From: Paracoccaceae bacterium | GTDB taxonomy: Bacteria > Pseudomonadota > Alphaproteobacteria > Rhodobacterales > Rhodobacteraceae | NCBI GenBank assembly: GCA_007134405.1 | Contig: SLKW01000470.1 | Span: 1-7,093 of the forward strand | Direction: 5' to 3' | DNA length: 7,093 nucleotides | Shown: positions 1-7,093 of the stretch, in pieces | Layout of the letters: each line of letters starts with the position of its first letter | How positions within the stretch are numbered: position 1 is the stretch's first letter | Made by a program: the position numbers and the translations under genes | Notes under the pieces: model-generated | What the model was told of the DNA's origin: nothing | Seen by the model: the letters and a program-made list of their open reading frames with translations, nothing else | Database searches by the model: none

Positions 1-198
1 GGGCTGATCATGTACGACCAGTATTTCGTGGCTTTCCAGCTTGCCGGGCTGATCCTGCTGGTAGCGATGATTGGGGCGATCGTGCTGACGCTCAGGAAGC
101 GGGTCAACGTCAAGCGCCAGGACGTGTTGGCGCAGATGTACCGTGATCCGGCGAAGGCGATGGAATTGAAGGATGTGAAGCCGGGGCAGGGTCTTTGA
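1..198 (+). CDS. nuoJ: NADH-quinone oxidoreductase subunit J, C-terminal part (5' end outside window)
   Basis: This is the C-terminal 65 residues of NuoJ, a membrane subunit of respiratory complex I that, with NuoK and NuoA/NuoH, lines the region between the quinone site and the antiporter-like subunits. The frame is open from base 1 and ends at TGA 196-198. Seen: one complete hydrophobic helix ([20 protein letters not shown], roughly residues 12-31 of the fragment), which matches the last transmembrane helix of the family, followed by a basic, polar tail ([20 protein letters not shown]) ending in VKPGQGL. The helix, the tail and the nuoK gene downstream together make the assignment firm. About two thirds of the protein, including the pi-bulge helix TM3 of the family, lies upstream and cannot be judged. 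The ATG at base 10 is an internal Met, not the start. Confidence 0.93.
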   Translation, partial: GLIMYDQYFVAFQLAGLILLVAMIGAIVLTLRKRVNVKRQDVLAQMYRDPAKAMELKDVKPGQGL

Positions 199-206
199 TG
201 CCCCGG
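181..206 (+). promoter_or_regulatory. Possible RNA hairpin across the nuoJ stop codon
   Basis: A perfect 8-bp inverted repeat, CCGGGGCA (181-188) with TGCCCCGG (199-206), encloses a 10-nt loop that contains the nuoJ TGA stop (196-198). No T-run follows, so it does not look like an intrinsic terminator, and the operon clearly continues. It might act in mRNA processing or 3'-end protection between cistrons; that is inference. Such stems also arise by chance in DNA this GC-rich. Confidence 0.35.
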
Positions 207-208
207 GC

Positions 209-270
209 CGCACGGCGCGCTGCTGAAGAGGGGCGGACGTCGCGGCGTTGAGGTGGCGCGCACGGCGCGC
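209..270 (+). repeat. 12-bp direct repeat, two copies 50 bp apart
   Basis: CGCACGGCGCGC occurs exactly at 209-220 and again at 259-270. The flanking bases differ (C at 208, G at 258; T at 221, C at 271). The second copy supplies the loop and 3' arm of the 255-271 hairpin. The two copies may be traces of a small local duplication. The sequence is low in complexity, so a chance match is possible. Confidence 0.5.
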
Positions 271-271
271 C
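255..271 (+). promoter_or_regulatory. Possible GC-only hairpin upstream of nuoK
   Basis: GGCGCGC (255-261) pairs perfectly with GCGCGCC (265-271) around a 3-nt ACG loop, giving a compact stem made only of G-C pairs. The bases after it (CAAGAATAACC) have no T-run, so this is not a classical terminator. If it forms in the message it could stall RNase progress or lower nuoK translation; that role is inferred only. Confidence 0.35.
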
Positions 272-286
272 CAAGAATAACCAGGG

Positions 287-303
287 CCGGAAGGTCCGGA
301 GGG
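287..303 (+). promoter_or_regulatory. nuoK Shine-Dalgarno, partly within a small stem
   Basis: GGAGGG at 298-303 lies 6 nt before the ATG at 310 and is the strongest ribosome-binding site in the window; it fixes the nuoK start. Its first two G residues also form the 3' arm of a 5-bp inverted repeat, CCGGA (287-291) with TCCGG (295-299) around AGG. The stem could modestly mask the site. Its effect is untested. Confidence 0.6.
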
Positions 304-309
304 ACGCGA

Positions 310-615
310 ATGGTGGGACTGGAACATTACCTGACGGTGGCAGCGGCGCTGTTCGTCATCGGGATTTTCGGCATCTTCCTGAATCGGAAGAATGTCATCG
401 TGATCCTGATGTCGATCGAACTCATCCTGCTCTCCGTCAACATCAACCTCGTGGCCTTTTCCAGTCATCTGGGCGATCTGGTCGGGCAGGTTTTCACCAT
501 GTTCGTTCTGACCGTCGCCGCCGCCGAAGCCGCGATCGGACTGGCGATCCTGGTCTGCTTCTTCCGCAACCGCGGCACGATTGATGTCGAAGACGTCAAC
601 GTCATGAAAGGCTGA
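310..615 (+). CDS. nuoK: NADH-quinone oxidoreductase subunit K
   Basis: NuoK is a small three-helix membrane subunit of complex I, homologous to mitochondrial ND4L and to MrpC. It sits between NuoJ and NuoN and contributes to the E-channel that passes charge from the quinone cavity to the antiporter-like subunits. At 101 residues it has the usual family length. Seen: three hydrophobic helices (about residues 6-23, 29-50 and 60-84), the RKN loop at residues 26-28, and the two conserved membrane glutamates, Glu37 in MSIELIL and Glu73 in AAEAAIGLA, equivalent to E. coli Glu36 and Glu72. The start is the ATG with GGAGGG six bases upstream. An upstream in-frame GTG at 253 would add 19 Arg-rich residues unlike the family and is rejected. 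The gene ends 4 bp before nuoL. Confidence 0.97.
   Translation: MVGLEHYLTVAAALFVIGIFGIFLNRKNVIVILMSIELILLSVNINLVAFSSHLGDLVGQVFTMFVLTVAAAEAAIGLAILVCFFRNRGTIDVEDVNVMKG
607..615 (+). promoter_or_regulatory. nuoL ribosome-binding context AAAGGCTGA
   Basis: AAAGG (607-611) lies 8 nt before the nuoL ATG, inside the last codons of nuoK, so nuoL translation is probably coupled to nuoK termination. A second short purine tract, GAAGG (614-618), is too close to the ATG to be the main site. The same nine bases occur before nuoN (4137-4145). Confidence 0.5.
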
Positions 616-619
616 AGGT

Positions 620-2583
620 ATGGCGACGACGATCCTTCTTGCGCCCCTGATCGGCGCGCTCATCTGCGGCTTTGCCTGGCGGCTGATCGGCGAGAAGGCC
701 GCGATGGTCACGGCGACTGCATTGCTGTTTCTCTCGGCGTTTCTGTCGTGGATCGTGTTCCTGACCTATGACGGCGTGCCGCAATCGATCCAGATCCTGC
801 GCTTCATCGACTCGGGAACGCTGGTCGGCGACTGGGCGTTCCGGCTCGACCGGTTGACGACGGTGATGCTGATCGTGGTTACCACGGTTTCGGCGCTGGT
901 CCACCTTTATAGCTTCGGCTACATGGCGCATGACGACAACTGGGAAGAAGGCGAGCATTACAAGGCGCGCTTCTTCGCATACCTGTCGTTCTTCACCTTC
1001 GCCATGCTGGCGCTCGTCAGCGCAGACAATCTGGTTCAACTCTTCTTCGGCTGGGAAGGCGTGGGTCTCGCCTCGTACCTGTTGGTCGGGTTTTATTACA
1101 AGAAGGCCAGCGCCAACGCGGCTGCGATCAAGGCCTTCGTGGTCAACCGAGTTGGCGATTTCGGCTTCATCATCGCCATCATGGCGATCTATTTCCTGAC
1201 CGACTCGATCCGCTTCGAAGACATATTCGCGCAGGTCGACCAATTGGCCGAGGCAAGCGTGCGGTTCCTCTGGACCGACTGGAGCGCGATCAACATGATC
1301 GCCTTCTTCCTCTTCATCGGCGCGATGGGCAAGTCGGCGCAGTTGTTCCTGCACACCTGGCTTCCCGACGCGATGGAGGGTCCGACCCCGGTTTCGGCAC
1401 TGATCCACGCCGCGACCATGGTGACCGCGGGCGTCTTTCTTGTCGCGCGCTTCTCGCCCCTGATGGAGTATGCGCATCTGGCGACAGATTTCATCGTCCT
1501 GATCGGGGCCTTCACCGCCGTCTTCGCCGCCAGCGTCGGTCTGGTTCAGAACGACATCAAGCGCGTGATTGCCTATTCGACCTGCTCGCAGCTTGGCTTC
1601 ATGTTCGTCGCGGCGGGTGTTGGCGTCTATTCGGTAGCCATGTTCCACCTGCTGACGCACGCCTTTTTCAAGGCGATGCTGTTTCTTGGAGCAGGGTCGG
1701 TCATCCACGGGATGCACCACGAGCAGGACATGCGGAACTACGGCGGCCTGCGCCACAAGATGCCGAAAACCTTCTGGGCGATGATGATTGGGACCTTGGC
1801 GATCACCGGCGTGGGGATCCCGCTGACTTCGATCGGGCTAGCGGGGTTCGTGTCAAAGGATGCGATCATTGAAAGCACCTTTGCTTCTGGGACCGCCTAT
1901 GCGTTCTGGCTTCTGGTCGCGACTGCGGCGATGACGTCGTTTTATTCGTGGCGTCTGATGTTCCTGACCTTCTATGGCACGCCGCGCGGCGACCACCACA
2001 CGCACGATCATGCGCACGAAAGTCCGAATGTTATGCTCATCCCGCTCGCGGTTCTGGCATTGGGCGCGGTCTTTTCTGGCATGGTCTGGTACGGGCCGTT
2101 CTTCGGCTCTACCGAACAGGTGCGCGATTGGTTCGGAACCTCGATCTACATGACGGCAGACAACAACCTGGTCACCGAGGCGCATTATGTGCCCGCCTGG
2201 GTCAAGGTGTCGCCGTTCATCGCCATGATTGGCGGGCTCGGGCTGGCCTGGCTCTTTTACATCCGTCGGACCGACCTGCCCGGCAAGCTCGCCGCGAACC
2301 AGCCGATCCTCTACAATTTCCTGCTCAACAAGTGGTATTTCGACGAGATCTATGACGCCATTTTCGTCCGGCCGTCGTTCTGGCTTGGCCAGGCACTCTG
2401 GAAGAAGGGTGATGGCGCCACGATCGATGGGGGTCTCAACGGGTTGGCAATGGGCATCATCCCGTTGGTGAACCGCGTTTATGCCCGCGTTCAGTCCGGC
2501 TACATCTATCATTACGCCTTCGCCATGGTCATCGGTATCGCGCTTCTGGTCACCTGGGTGACGCTGGTCGGGGGGGCGCGCTG

Positions 2584-2584
<1 letters not shown>
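620..2584 (+). CDS. nuoL: NADH-quinone oxidoreductase subunit L (distal antiporter-like subunit)
   Basis: NuoL is the ND5-like, most distal proton-pumping subunit of complex I, in the inner membrane. The protein is 654 residues with about 16 predicted helices. Residues of the proton path are in place: Glu146 ([14 protein letters not shown]), Asp180 (NRVGD), Lys238 ([18 protein letters not shown]), His263 ([14 protein letters not shown]), His347 and Lys351 ([12 protein letters not shown]) and Lys413 (GFVSKDAI). These correspond to E. coli Glu144, Asp178, Lys229, His254, His338, Lys342 and Lys399. The C-terminal part (about 562-625) contains the lateral amphipathic helix that runs along NuoM and NuoN, followed by the anchoring helix at about 632-650. 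A His-rich loop (residues 459-466, HHTHDHAH) sits between late helices. I recall Rhodobacter and Paracoccus homologues as about 50 residues longer, so loops may be trimmed here. The start is ATG 620, 4 bp after nuoK; the stop TGA overlaps the nuoM ATG. Confidence 0.98.
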
Positions 2585-4136
<1,552 letters not shown>

Positions 4137-4137
<1 letters not shown>

Positions 4138-4145
4138 AAGGCTGA
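4137..4145 (+). promoter_or_regulatory. nuoN ribosome-binding context AAAGGCTGA
   Basis: AAAGG (4137-4141) begins on the last base of the nuoM stop codon and lies 10 nt before the nuoN ATG; CGGA at 4146-4149 is a weaker alternative. The nine bases equal those before nuoL, although here the TGA is not in the frame of the upstream gene. Confidence 0.45.
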
Positions 4146-4151
4146 CGGACA

Positions 4152-5591
4152 ATGACTTCGCTCGATCTGACGATTGCGCTGCCGGAGATCCTGCTGGCGC
4201 TCTATGCCATGGCAGCACTGATGTTCGGCGCCTTTTTCGGCAAGGACAGCGTGGCAACGCCGATCCTGTGGGCCACGGTTGCCGTCTTCCTGCTGCTCGC
4301 GGTGCTCGTCGGCACGATGGCGCCGGAAGCCCGCCCGGCGTTCGGTGGCCTGATGGTGGACGATTCCTTCGCCCGTTTCGCCAAGGTCGCGATCCTCATC
4401 GCCGGCGCCGCCGTTCTGGCGATGGGGCAAGACTACCTGTCGCGCCAGGACCTTTTGCGTTTCGAATACCCTATCCTGGTCGCGCTCGCGACGGTCGGCA
4501 TGATGGTCATGGTCTCCTCCGGTGACCTGATCACGCTCTACATGGGGCTCGAGCTGCAGTCGCTGTCGCTTTATGTGCTCGCCGCCTTTCGCCGCGACAG
4601 CGCGCGCTCGACCGAGGCGGGGCTGAAGTACTTCATGCTCGGGGCACTTGCCTCGGGACTTCTGCTCTACGGGGCCTCGCTGGTCTACGGCTTCGCCGGC
4701 ACGACCCGGTTCGAGGGCATCGCCTCGACCATCCAGGACGGGCAATTGTCACTTGGCCTGCTGATGGGACTGGCCTTCATGCTGGCCGGGCTCGCCTTCA
4801 AGGTCTCGGCCGTGCCTTTTCATATGTGGACGCCCGACGTCTACGAGGGCGCGCCGACCCCGGTCACCGCCTTCTTCGCCACAGCGCCGAAGCTTGCCGC
4901 GATGGCCTTGCTGGCGCGGCTCGTCCACGACGCCTTCGGTGGCGCGCCCGGCGACTGGGCGCAGATCCTGGCCTTCCTCGCCGTCGCCTCGATGTTCGTC
5001 GGCGCCATCGCGGCCATCGGGCAGCGCAACATCAAGCGGCTGATGGCCTATTCGTCGATCACCCACATGGGATTTGCGCTCGTGGGTCTGGCGGCTGGCG
5101 ATCTGGTCGGCGTACAGGCGACGATGCTCTACATGGCGATCTATCTCACCATGAGCGTGGGTGTCTTCGCCTTCATCCTGGCGATGCGGCGCAACGGGCG
5201 GCCCGTGACGCAGATCGAAGATCTGCATATGCTCTCGAAGACACAGCCGCTGCACGCCTTCGCCATTCTGATCCTGATGTTCTCGCTCGCCGGCGTGCCG
5301 CCACTTGTAGGCTTCTGGGCGAAATTCTCGGTGCTGGCTGCGGCGGTCAATGCGGGGCTCGTCTGGCTGGCCGTGGCGGGTGTCATCGCCTCGGTCATCG
5401 GCGCGTTCTATTACCTGCGCATCGTCTACTTCATGTATTTCGGCGAAGAGCGCGAGGCGCTCGATGGCGACGTGGCGACCGTGCAGCGGGTCCTCTTGAC
5501 GGTGTCGGCAGCGGTGATGGTGCTTGGCGTCTTCAACCTCTTCGGGGTCGACGGCGCGGCCGCGCTGGCGGCGCAGGCGCTTGCTCAATAG
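4152..5591 (+). CDS. nuoN: NADH-quinone oxidoreductase subunit N (proximal antiporter-like subunit)
   Basis: NuoN is the ND2-like antiporter subunit nearest the NuoJ/NuoK E-channel. It has 479 residues and about 14 predicted helices, the full bacterial length. Conserved charged residues are all there: Glu134 ([14 protein letters not shown]), Lys159 ([10 protein letters not shown]), Lys217 ([16 protein letters not shown]), Lys247 ([12 protein letters not shown]), His305 ([12 protein letters not shown]) and Lys391 ([10 protein letters not shown]). They match E. coli Glu133, Lys158, Lys217, Lys247, His305 and Lys395. The signature [20 protein letters not shown] (residues 222-241) separates it clearly from NuoL and NuoM. 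The start ATG is 14 bp after nuoM. The stop TAG (5589-5591) falls inside the proposed start of birA, and no terminator follows, so the operon continues into cofactor genes. Confidence 0.98.
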   Translation: MTSLDLTIALPEILLALYAMAALMFGAFFGKDSVATPILWATVAVFLLLAVLVGTMAPEARPAFGGLMVDDSFARFAKVAILIAGAAVLAMGQDYLSRQDLLRFEYPILVALATVGMMVMVSSGDLITLYMGLELQSLSLYVLAAFRRDSARSTEAGLKYFMLGALASGLLLYGASLVYGFAGTTRFEGIASTIQDGQLSLGLLMGLAFMLAGLAFKVSAVPFHMWTPDVYEGAPTPVTAFFATAPKLAAMALLARLVHDAFGGAPGDWAQILAFLAVASMFVGAIAAIGQRNIKRLMAYSSITHMGFALVGLAAGDLVGVQATMLYMAIYLTMSVGVFAFILAMRRNGRPVTQIEDLHMLSKTQPLHAFAILILMFSLAGVPPLVGFWAKFSVLAAAVNAGLVWLAVAGVIASVIGAFYYLRIVYFMYFGEEREALDGDVATVQRVLLTVSAAVMVLGVFNLFGVDGAAALAAQALAQ

Positions 5592-6324
5592 GCCGGACTG
5601 GCCCGCGGGCTACGGGCGGTTGGTGCTGGACGAGGTCGACAGTACCAATGCCGAAGCCCTTCGGCGATCCTCCACGCTCAATGGCGCTTGCTGGATCCTC
5701 GCCCGCCGGCAGACTGCCGGGCGAGGACGTCAGGGGCGGCGCTGGACGGATCCCTCGGGCAATTTCGCCACCTCGCTCATCCTGCCCCTTCAGGACCCCC
5801 CGGCGCGAAAGGCACTCCGCTCCTTCGTCGCGGCGCTTGCGCTCCACGATGCGCTGGTGGACTTGACCGGCCTGCCGGGCGCCTTCACGTTGAAATGGCC
5901 GAACGATGTTCTGCTCCACGGCGGCAAGCTTTCGGGGATCCTGCTGGAATCGGACGGTGACCGCGCGCTGGTCATCGGGATCGGCGTGAACCTCCGCAGC
6001 GCACCGCAGCCCGACGGTGAGGCACTATTCCCGCCCGTTGCCCTGCGTATCGAGACCGGTCTCGACATCGGCGCCGAGCGGTTGCTCGACCACCTCGCCC
6101 CCGCCTTCGACAGATGGGAGACGCGGCTGCGCACCGACGGTTTCGCGCCCCTGCGCGCCGCCTTTCTTGACCGCGCCGCGCGGTTGGGCGAGCGCGTCCG
6201 GGCGCGCACCCCCTCCGTGACCCATGAAGGCCGGTTCGAAACGATCGACGCAGACGGTGCGCTCGTCCTTTCAACGCTACAGGGGCCCGTGACGGTGCCC
6301 GCGGCCGATGTCTTCTTTCCCTGA
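5581..6324 (+). CDS. birA: Biotin--[acetyl-CoA-carboxylase] ligase, monofunctional, non-ATG start
   Basis: This cytoplasmic enzyme activates biotin to biotinyl-5'-AMP with ATP and transfers it to a lysine of biotin carrier domains, such as that of acetyl-CoA carboxylase. With the start proposed here (TTG 5581) it has 247 residues. Seen: VDSTN (19-23), the adenylate/biotin loop GRGRQGRRW (47-55), KWPNDVLL with the catalytic lysine (105-112), KLSGILLE (116-123), GIGVNL (143-148) and a small beta-rich C-terminal domain (about 203-246). The N-terminal DNA-binding winged helix of E. coli BirA is absent, so this is a ligase only, not a repressor. The frame has no ATG at all: starts are limited to TTG 5524, TTG 5581, TTG 5620 or GTG 5623. 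TTG 5581 keeps the DWPAGYGR lead-in and overlaps nuoN by 11 bp, although its ribosome-binding site is weak (GGCGG at 5567-5571). Function is sure; the start is moderately sure. Confidence 0.93.
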   Translation: MLNRPDWPAGYGRLVLDEVDSTNAEALRRSSTLNGACWILARRQTAGRGRQGRRWTDPSGNFATSLILPLQDPPARKALRSFVAALALHDALVDLTGLPGAFTLKWPNDVLLHGGKLSGILLESDGDRALVIGIGVNLRSAPQPDGEALFPPVALRIETGLDIGAERLLDHLAPAFDRWETRLRTDGFAPLRAAFLDRAARLGERVRARTPSVTHEGRFETIDADGALVLSTLQGPVTVPAADVFFP

Positions 6325-6325
6325 C

Positions 6326-6329
6326 GGAG
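6326..6329 (+). promoter_or_regulatory. coaX Shine-Dalgarno
   Basis: GGAG two bases after the birA stop and 7 nt before the ATG at 6337 supports that start for coaX and suggests reinitiation by ribosomes finishing birA. Confidence 0.6.
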
Positions 6330-6336
6330 CGGCACC

Positions 6337-7093
6337 ATGCTTCTTTGCATAGACTGCGGCAATACGAATACCGTCTTCTCGATCTGGGATGGCGAGAGCT
6401 ATACCGCGACATGGCGCGCCTCGACCGAGCATCAGCGGACCGCGGACCAGTATTTCGTCTGGCTGTCCACCCTGATGAACCTGCAAAAGATCGAAATGCG
6501 GATCACCGAGGTCATCATCTCGTCGACGGTGCCGCGGGTCGTCTTCAACCTGCGCGTCCTCTGCAATCGCTATTTCGACTGCAGGCCACTGGTCGTCGGA
6601 AAACCTGAATGCCGTCTGCCGATCGAGCCGCGCGTCGATCCCGGCACCCGCGTCGGTCCAGACCGGCTGGTCAACGCCGCAGCCGGCTACGACCTGTTCG
6701 GGGGCGATCTGATTGTTGTCGATTTCGGCACGGCGACCACCTTCGATGTGGTAGATTCCGACGGCGCCTATATCGGCGGCGTTATCGCGCCAGGGGTGAA
6801 CCTCAGTCTCGAGGCGCTGCACATGGCCGCCGCAGCGCTGCCGCATGTCGATGTCGCGCGTCCGGAGCGCGTGATCGGCAAGAACACGGTCGAATGCATG
6901 CAGGCGGGCGTTTTCTGGGGTTACGTGGGCCTTGTGAACGGGATATGCGACCGTATCAAGGCCGAGCATTCACGCCCCATGCGTGTCATCGGCACCGGCG
7001 GGCTTGCGCCCTTGTTCGCCTCGGGCGAGGCGCTATTTGACGAAATTCGCGATGATCTGACGATGCACGGACTCAGGATCATCCACGATTACA
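6337..7093 (+). CDS. coaX: Type III pantothenate kinase (3' end outside window)
   Basis: CoaX phosphorylates pantothenate to 4'-phosphopantothenate, the first committed step of coenzyme A synthesis, in the cytoplasm. It belongs to the ASKHA (actin/hexokinase-like) fold, needs a monovalent cation, and differs from CoaA in not being feedback-inhibited by CoA. The frame is open for 252 codons to the window edge. Members are usually about 255-260 residues, so only a few residues and the stop are missing. Seen: phosphate loop LLCIDCGNTNTVFSIWDG (2-19) with Asp6, the pantothenate/catalytic motif GPDRLVNAAAG (107-117) with Asp109 and Arg110, second phosphate motif VVDFGTATTFDVV (127-139) with Asp129, GGVIAPGVNLSLEAL (147-161), NTVECMQAG, and TGGLA near the end. 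It starts 12 bp after birA. In related genomes I recall a ribonuclease J gene downstream; that lies outside the window. Confidence 0.96.
   Translation, partial: MLLCIDCGNTNTVFSIWDGESYTATWRASTEHQRTADQYFVWLSTLMNLQKIEMRITEVIISSTVPRVVFNLRVLCNRYFDCRPLVVGKPECRLPIEPRVDPGTRVGPDRLVNAAAGYDLFGGDLIVVDFGTATTFDVVDSDGAYIGGVIAPGVNLSLEALHMAAAALPHVDVARPERVIGKNTVECMQAGVFWGYVGLVNGICDRIKAEHSRPMRVIGTGGLAPLFASGEALFDEIRDDLTMHGLRIIHDY

Larger units (their letters stand above)
199..309 (+). other. nuoJ-nuoK intercistronic gap, structured, no convincing gene
   Basis: This 111-bp gap is the only sizeable break between genes here; the other junctions are overlaps or gaps of 4-14 bp. It holds a 12-bp direct repeat, a 7-bp hairpin and a small hairpin next to the nuoK ribosome-binding site. 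An ATG overlapping the nuoJ stop (198-200, TGATG) opens a 17-codon reading frame ending at TGA 249-251 ([17 protein letters not shown]). That peptide has no recognisable domain, and its Arg/Ala content is what random GC-rich sequence gives, so I do not call it a gene. No sigma-70-like promoter or terminator is visible. Confidence 0.6.

Noticed and set aside
253..309. GTG start giving nuoK a 19-residue N-terminal extension
   Set aside because: The extra residues are Arg/Thr-rich and unlike NuoK. ATG 310 has a strong GGAGGG and gives the standard 101-residue length.
602..1756. Long open frame (384 codons) on the minus strand opposite nuoL
   Set aside because: Its product is rich in Arg, Asp, Glu and His with no recognisable fold, as expected for the antisense of a GC-rich membrane protein gene. 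The + strand codes for a clear NuoL over the same stretch.
2549..2562. Palindrome GTCACC-TG-GGTGAC near the end of nuoL
   Set aside because: It encodes the repeated VTWVTL of the last NuoL helix; only a 6-bp stem with a 2-nt centre, so no plausible hairpin or operator.
5524..5580. Longer birA starting at TTG 5524
   Set aside because: It would add 19 residues ([17 protein letters not shown] type) that are the out-of-frame reading of the nuoN end, overlap nuoN by 68 bp and have no family counterpart.
4749..5588. Minus-strand open frame opposite nuoN
   Set aside because: Same type of charged shadow product, with no ribosome-binding site or family resemblance.
5706..5720. Perfect inverted repeat CCGGCAG-A-CTGCCGG inside birA
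   Set aside because: It falls in the coding sequence of the conserved QTAGRGR loop, where codon and protein constraints in GC-rich DNA explain it; no T-run follows.
5581..6324. BirA as a bifunctional ligase and biotin-operon repressor
   Set aside because: No N-terminal winged-helix domain: the catalytic VDSTN motif begins about 19 residues after the start, leaving no room for one.
6277..6969. Minus-strand open frame opposite coaX
   Set aside because: coaX on the + strand carries all type III pantothenate kinase motifs; the antisense translation shows none.

Overview
This window is a stretch of GC-rich (by eye about 60-65%) alphaproteobacterial chromosome, most likely from Rhodobacterales (the Rhodobacter/Paracoccus/Roseobacter group). 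The case for this rests on three things: the close resemblance of the Nuo subunits to the Rhodobacter/Paracoccus versions as I remember them, the gene order nuoJ-K-L-M-N followed directly by a short biotin ligase and a type III pantothenate kinase, and the strong G/C bias at third codon positions. All genes lie on the + strand and are so tightly packed that the whole window reads as one polycistronic unit. No promoter or terminator is visible.

Layout: 1-198 is the 3' end of nuoJ. Positions 199-309 are the only real gap (111 bp) and hold several GC-rich hairpins and a 12-bp direct repeat. Then come nuoK (310-615), nuoL (620-2584), nuoM (2584-4137, overlapping the nuoL stop as TGATG), nuoN (4152-5591), birA (about 5581-6324, overlapping the nuoN end and with no ATG anywhere in its frame) and coaX (6337 to the window edge, nearly complete).

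How the genes work together: NuoJ, K, L, M and N are membrane-arm subunits of respiratory complex I (NADH:ubiquinone oxidoreductase). NuoL, NuoM and NuoN are the three antiporter-like proton channels, and NuoJ/NuoK help form the fourth, so-called E-channel. The charged residues of the proton path (Glu in TM5, Lys in TM7 and TM12, plus the connecting His/Lys residues) are all present, so the complex looks functional. BirA attaches biotin to carboxylases such as the acetyl-CoA carboxylase carrier protein, and CoaX carries out the first step from pantothenate to coenzyme A. These two are housekeeping cofactor genes carried at the tail of the nuo operon, an arrangement I recall as common in this group.

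I see no mobile element, CRISPR array, tRNA, rRNA, phage gene or defence system, and nothing that amounts to an undescribed system. The points worth a second look are modest: the structured nuoJ-nuoK gap, the ATG-less birA, a G7 run at the nuoL/nuoM junction with an open -1 frame, a His-rich loop in a rather short NuoL, and a shared 9-nt ribosome-binding context before nuoL and nuoN.
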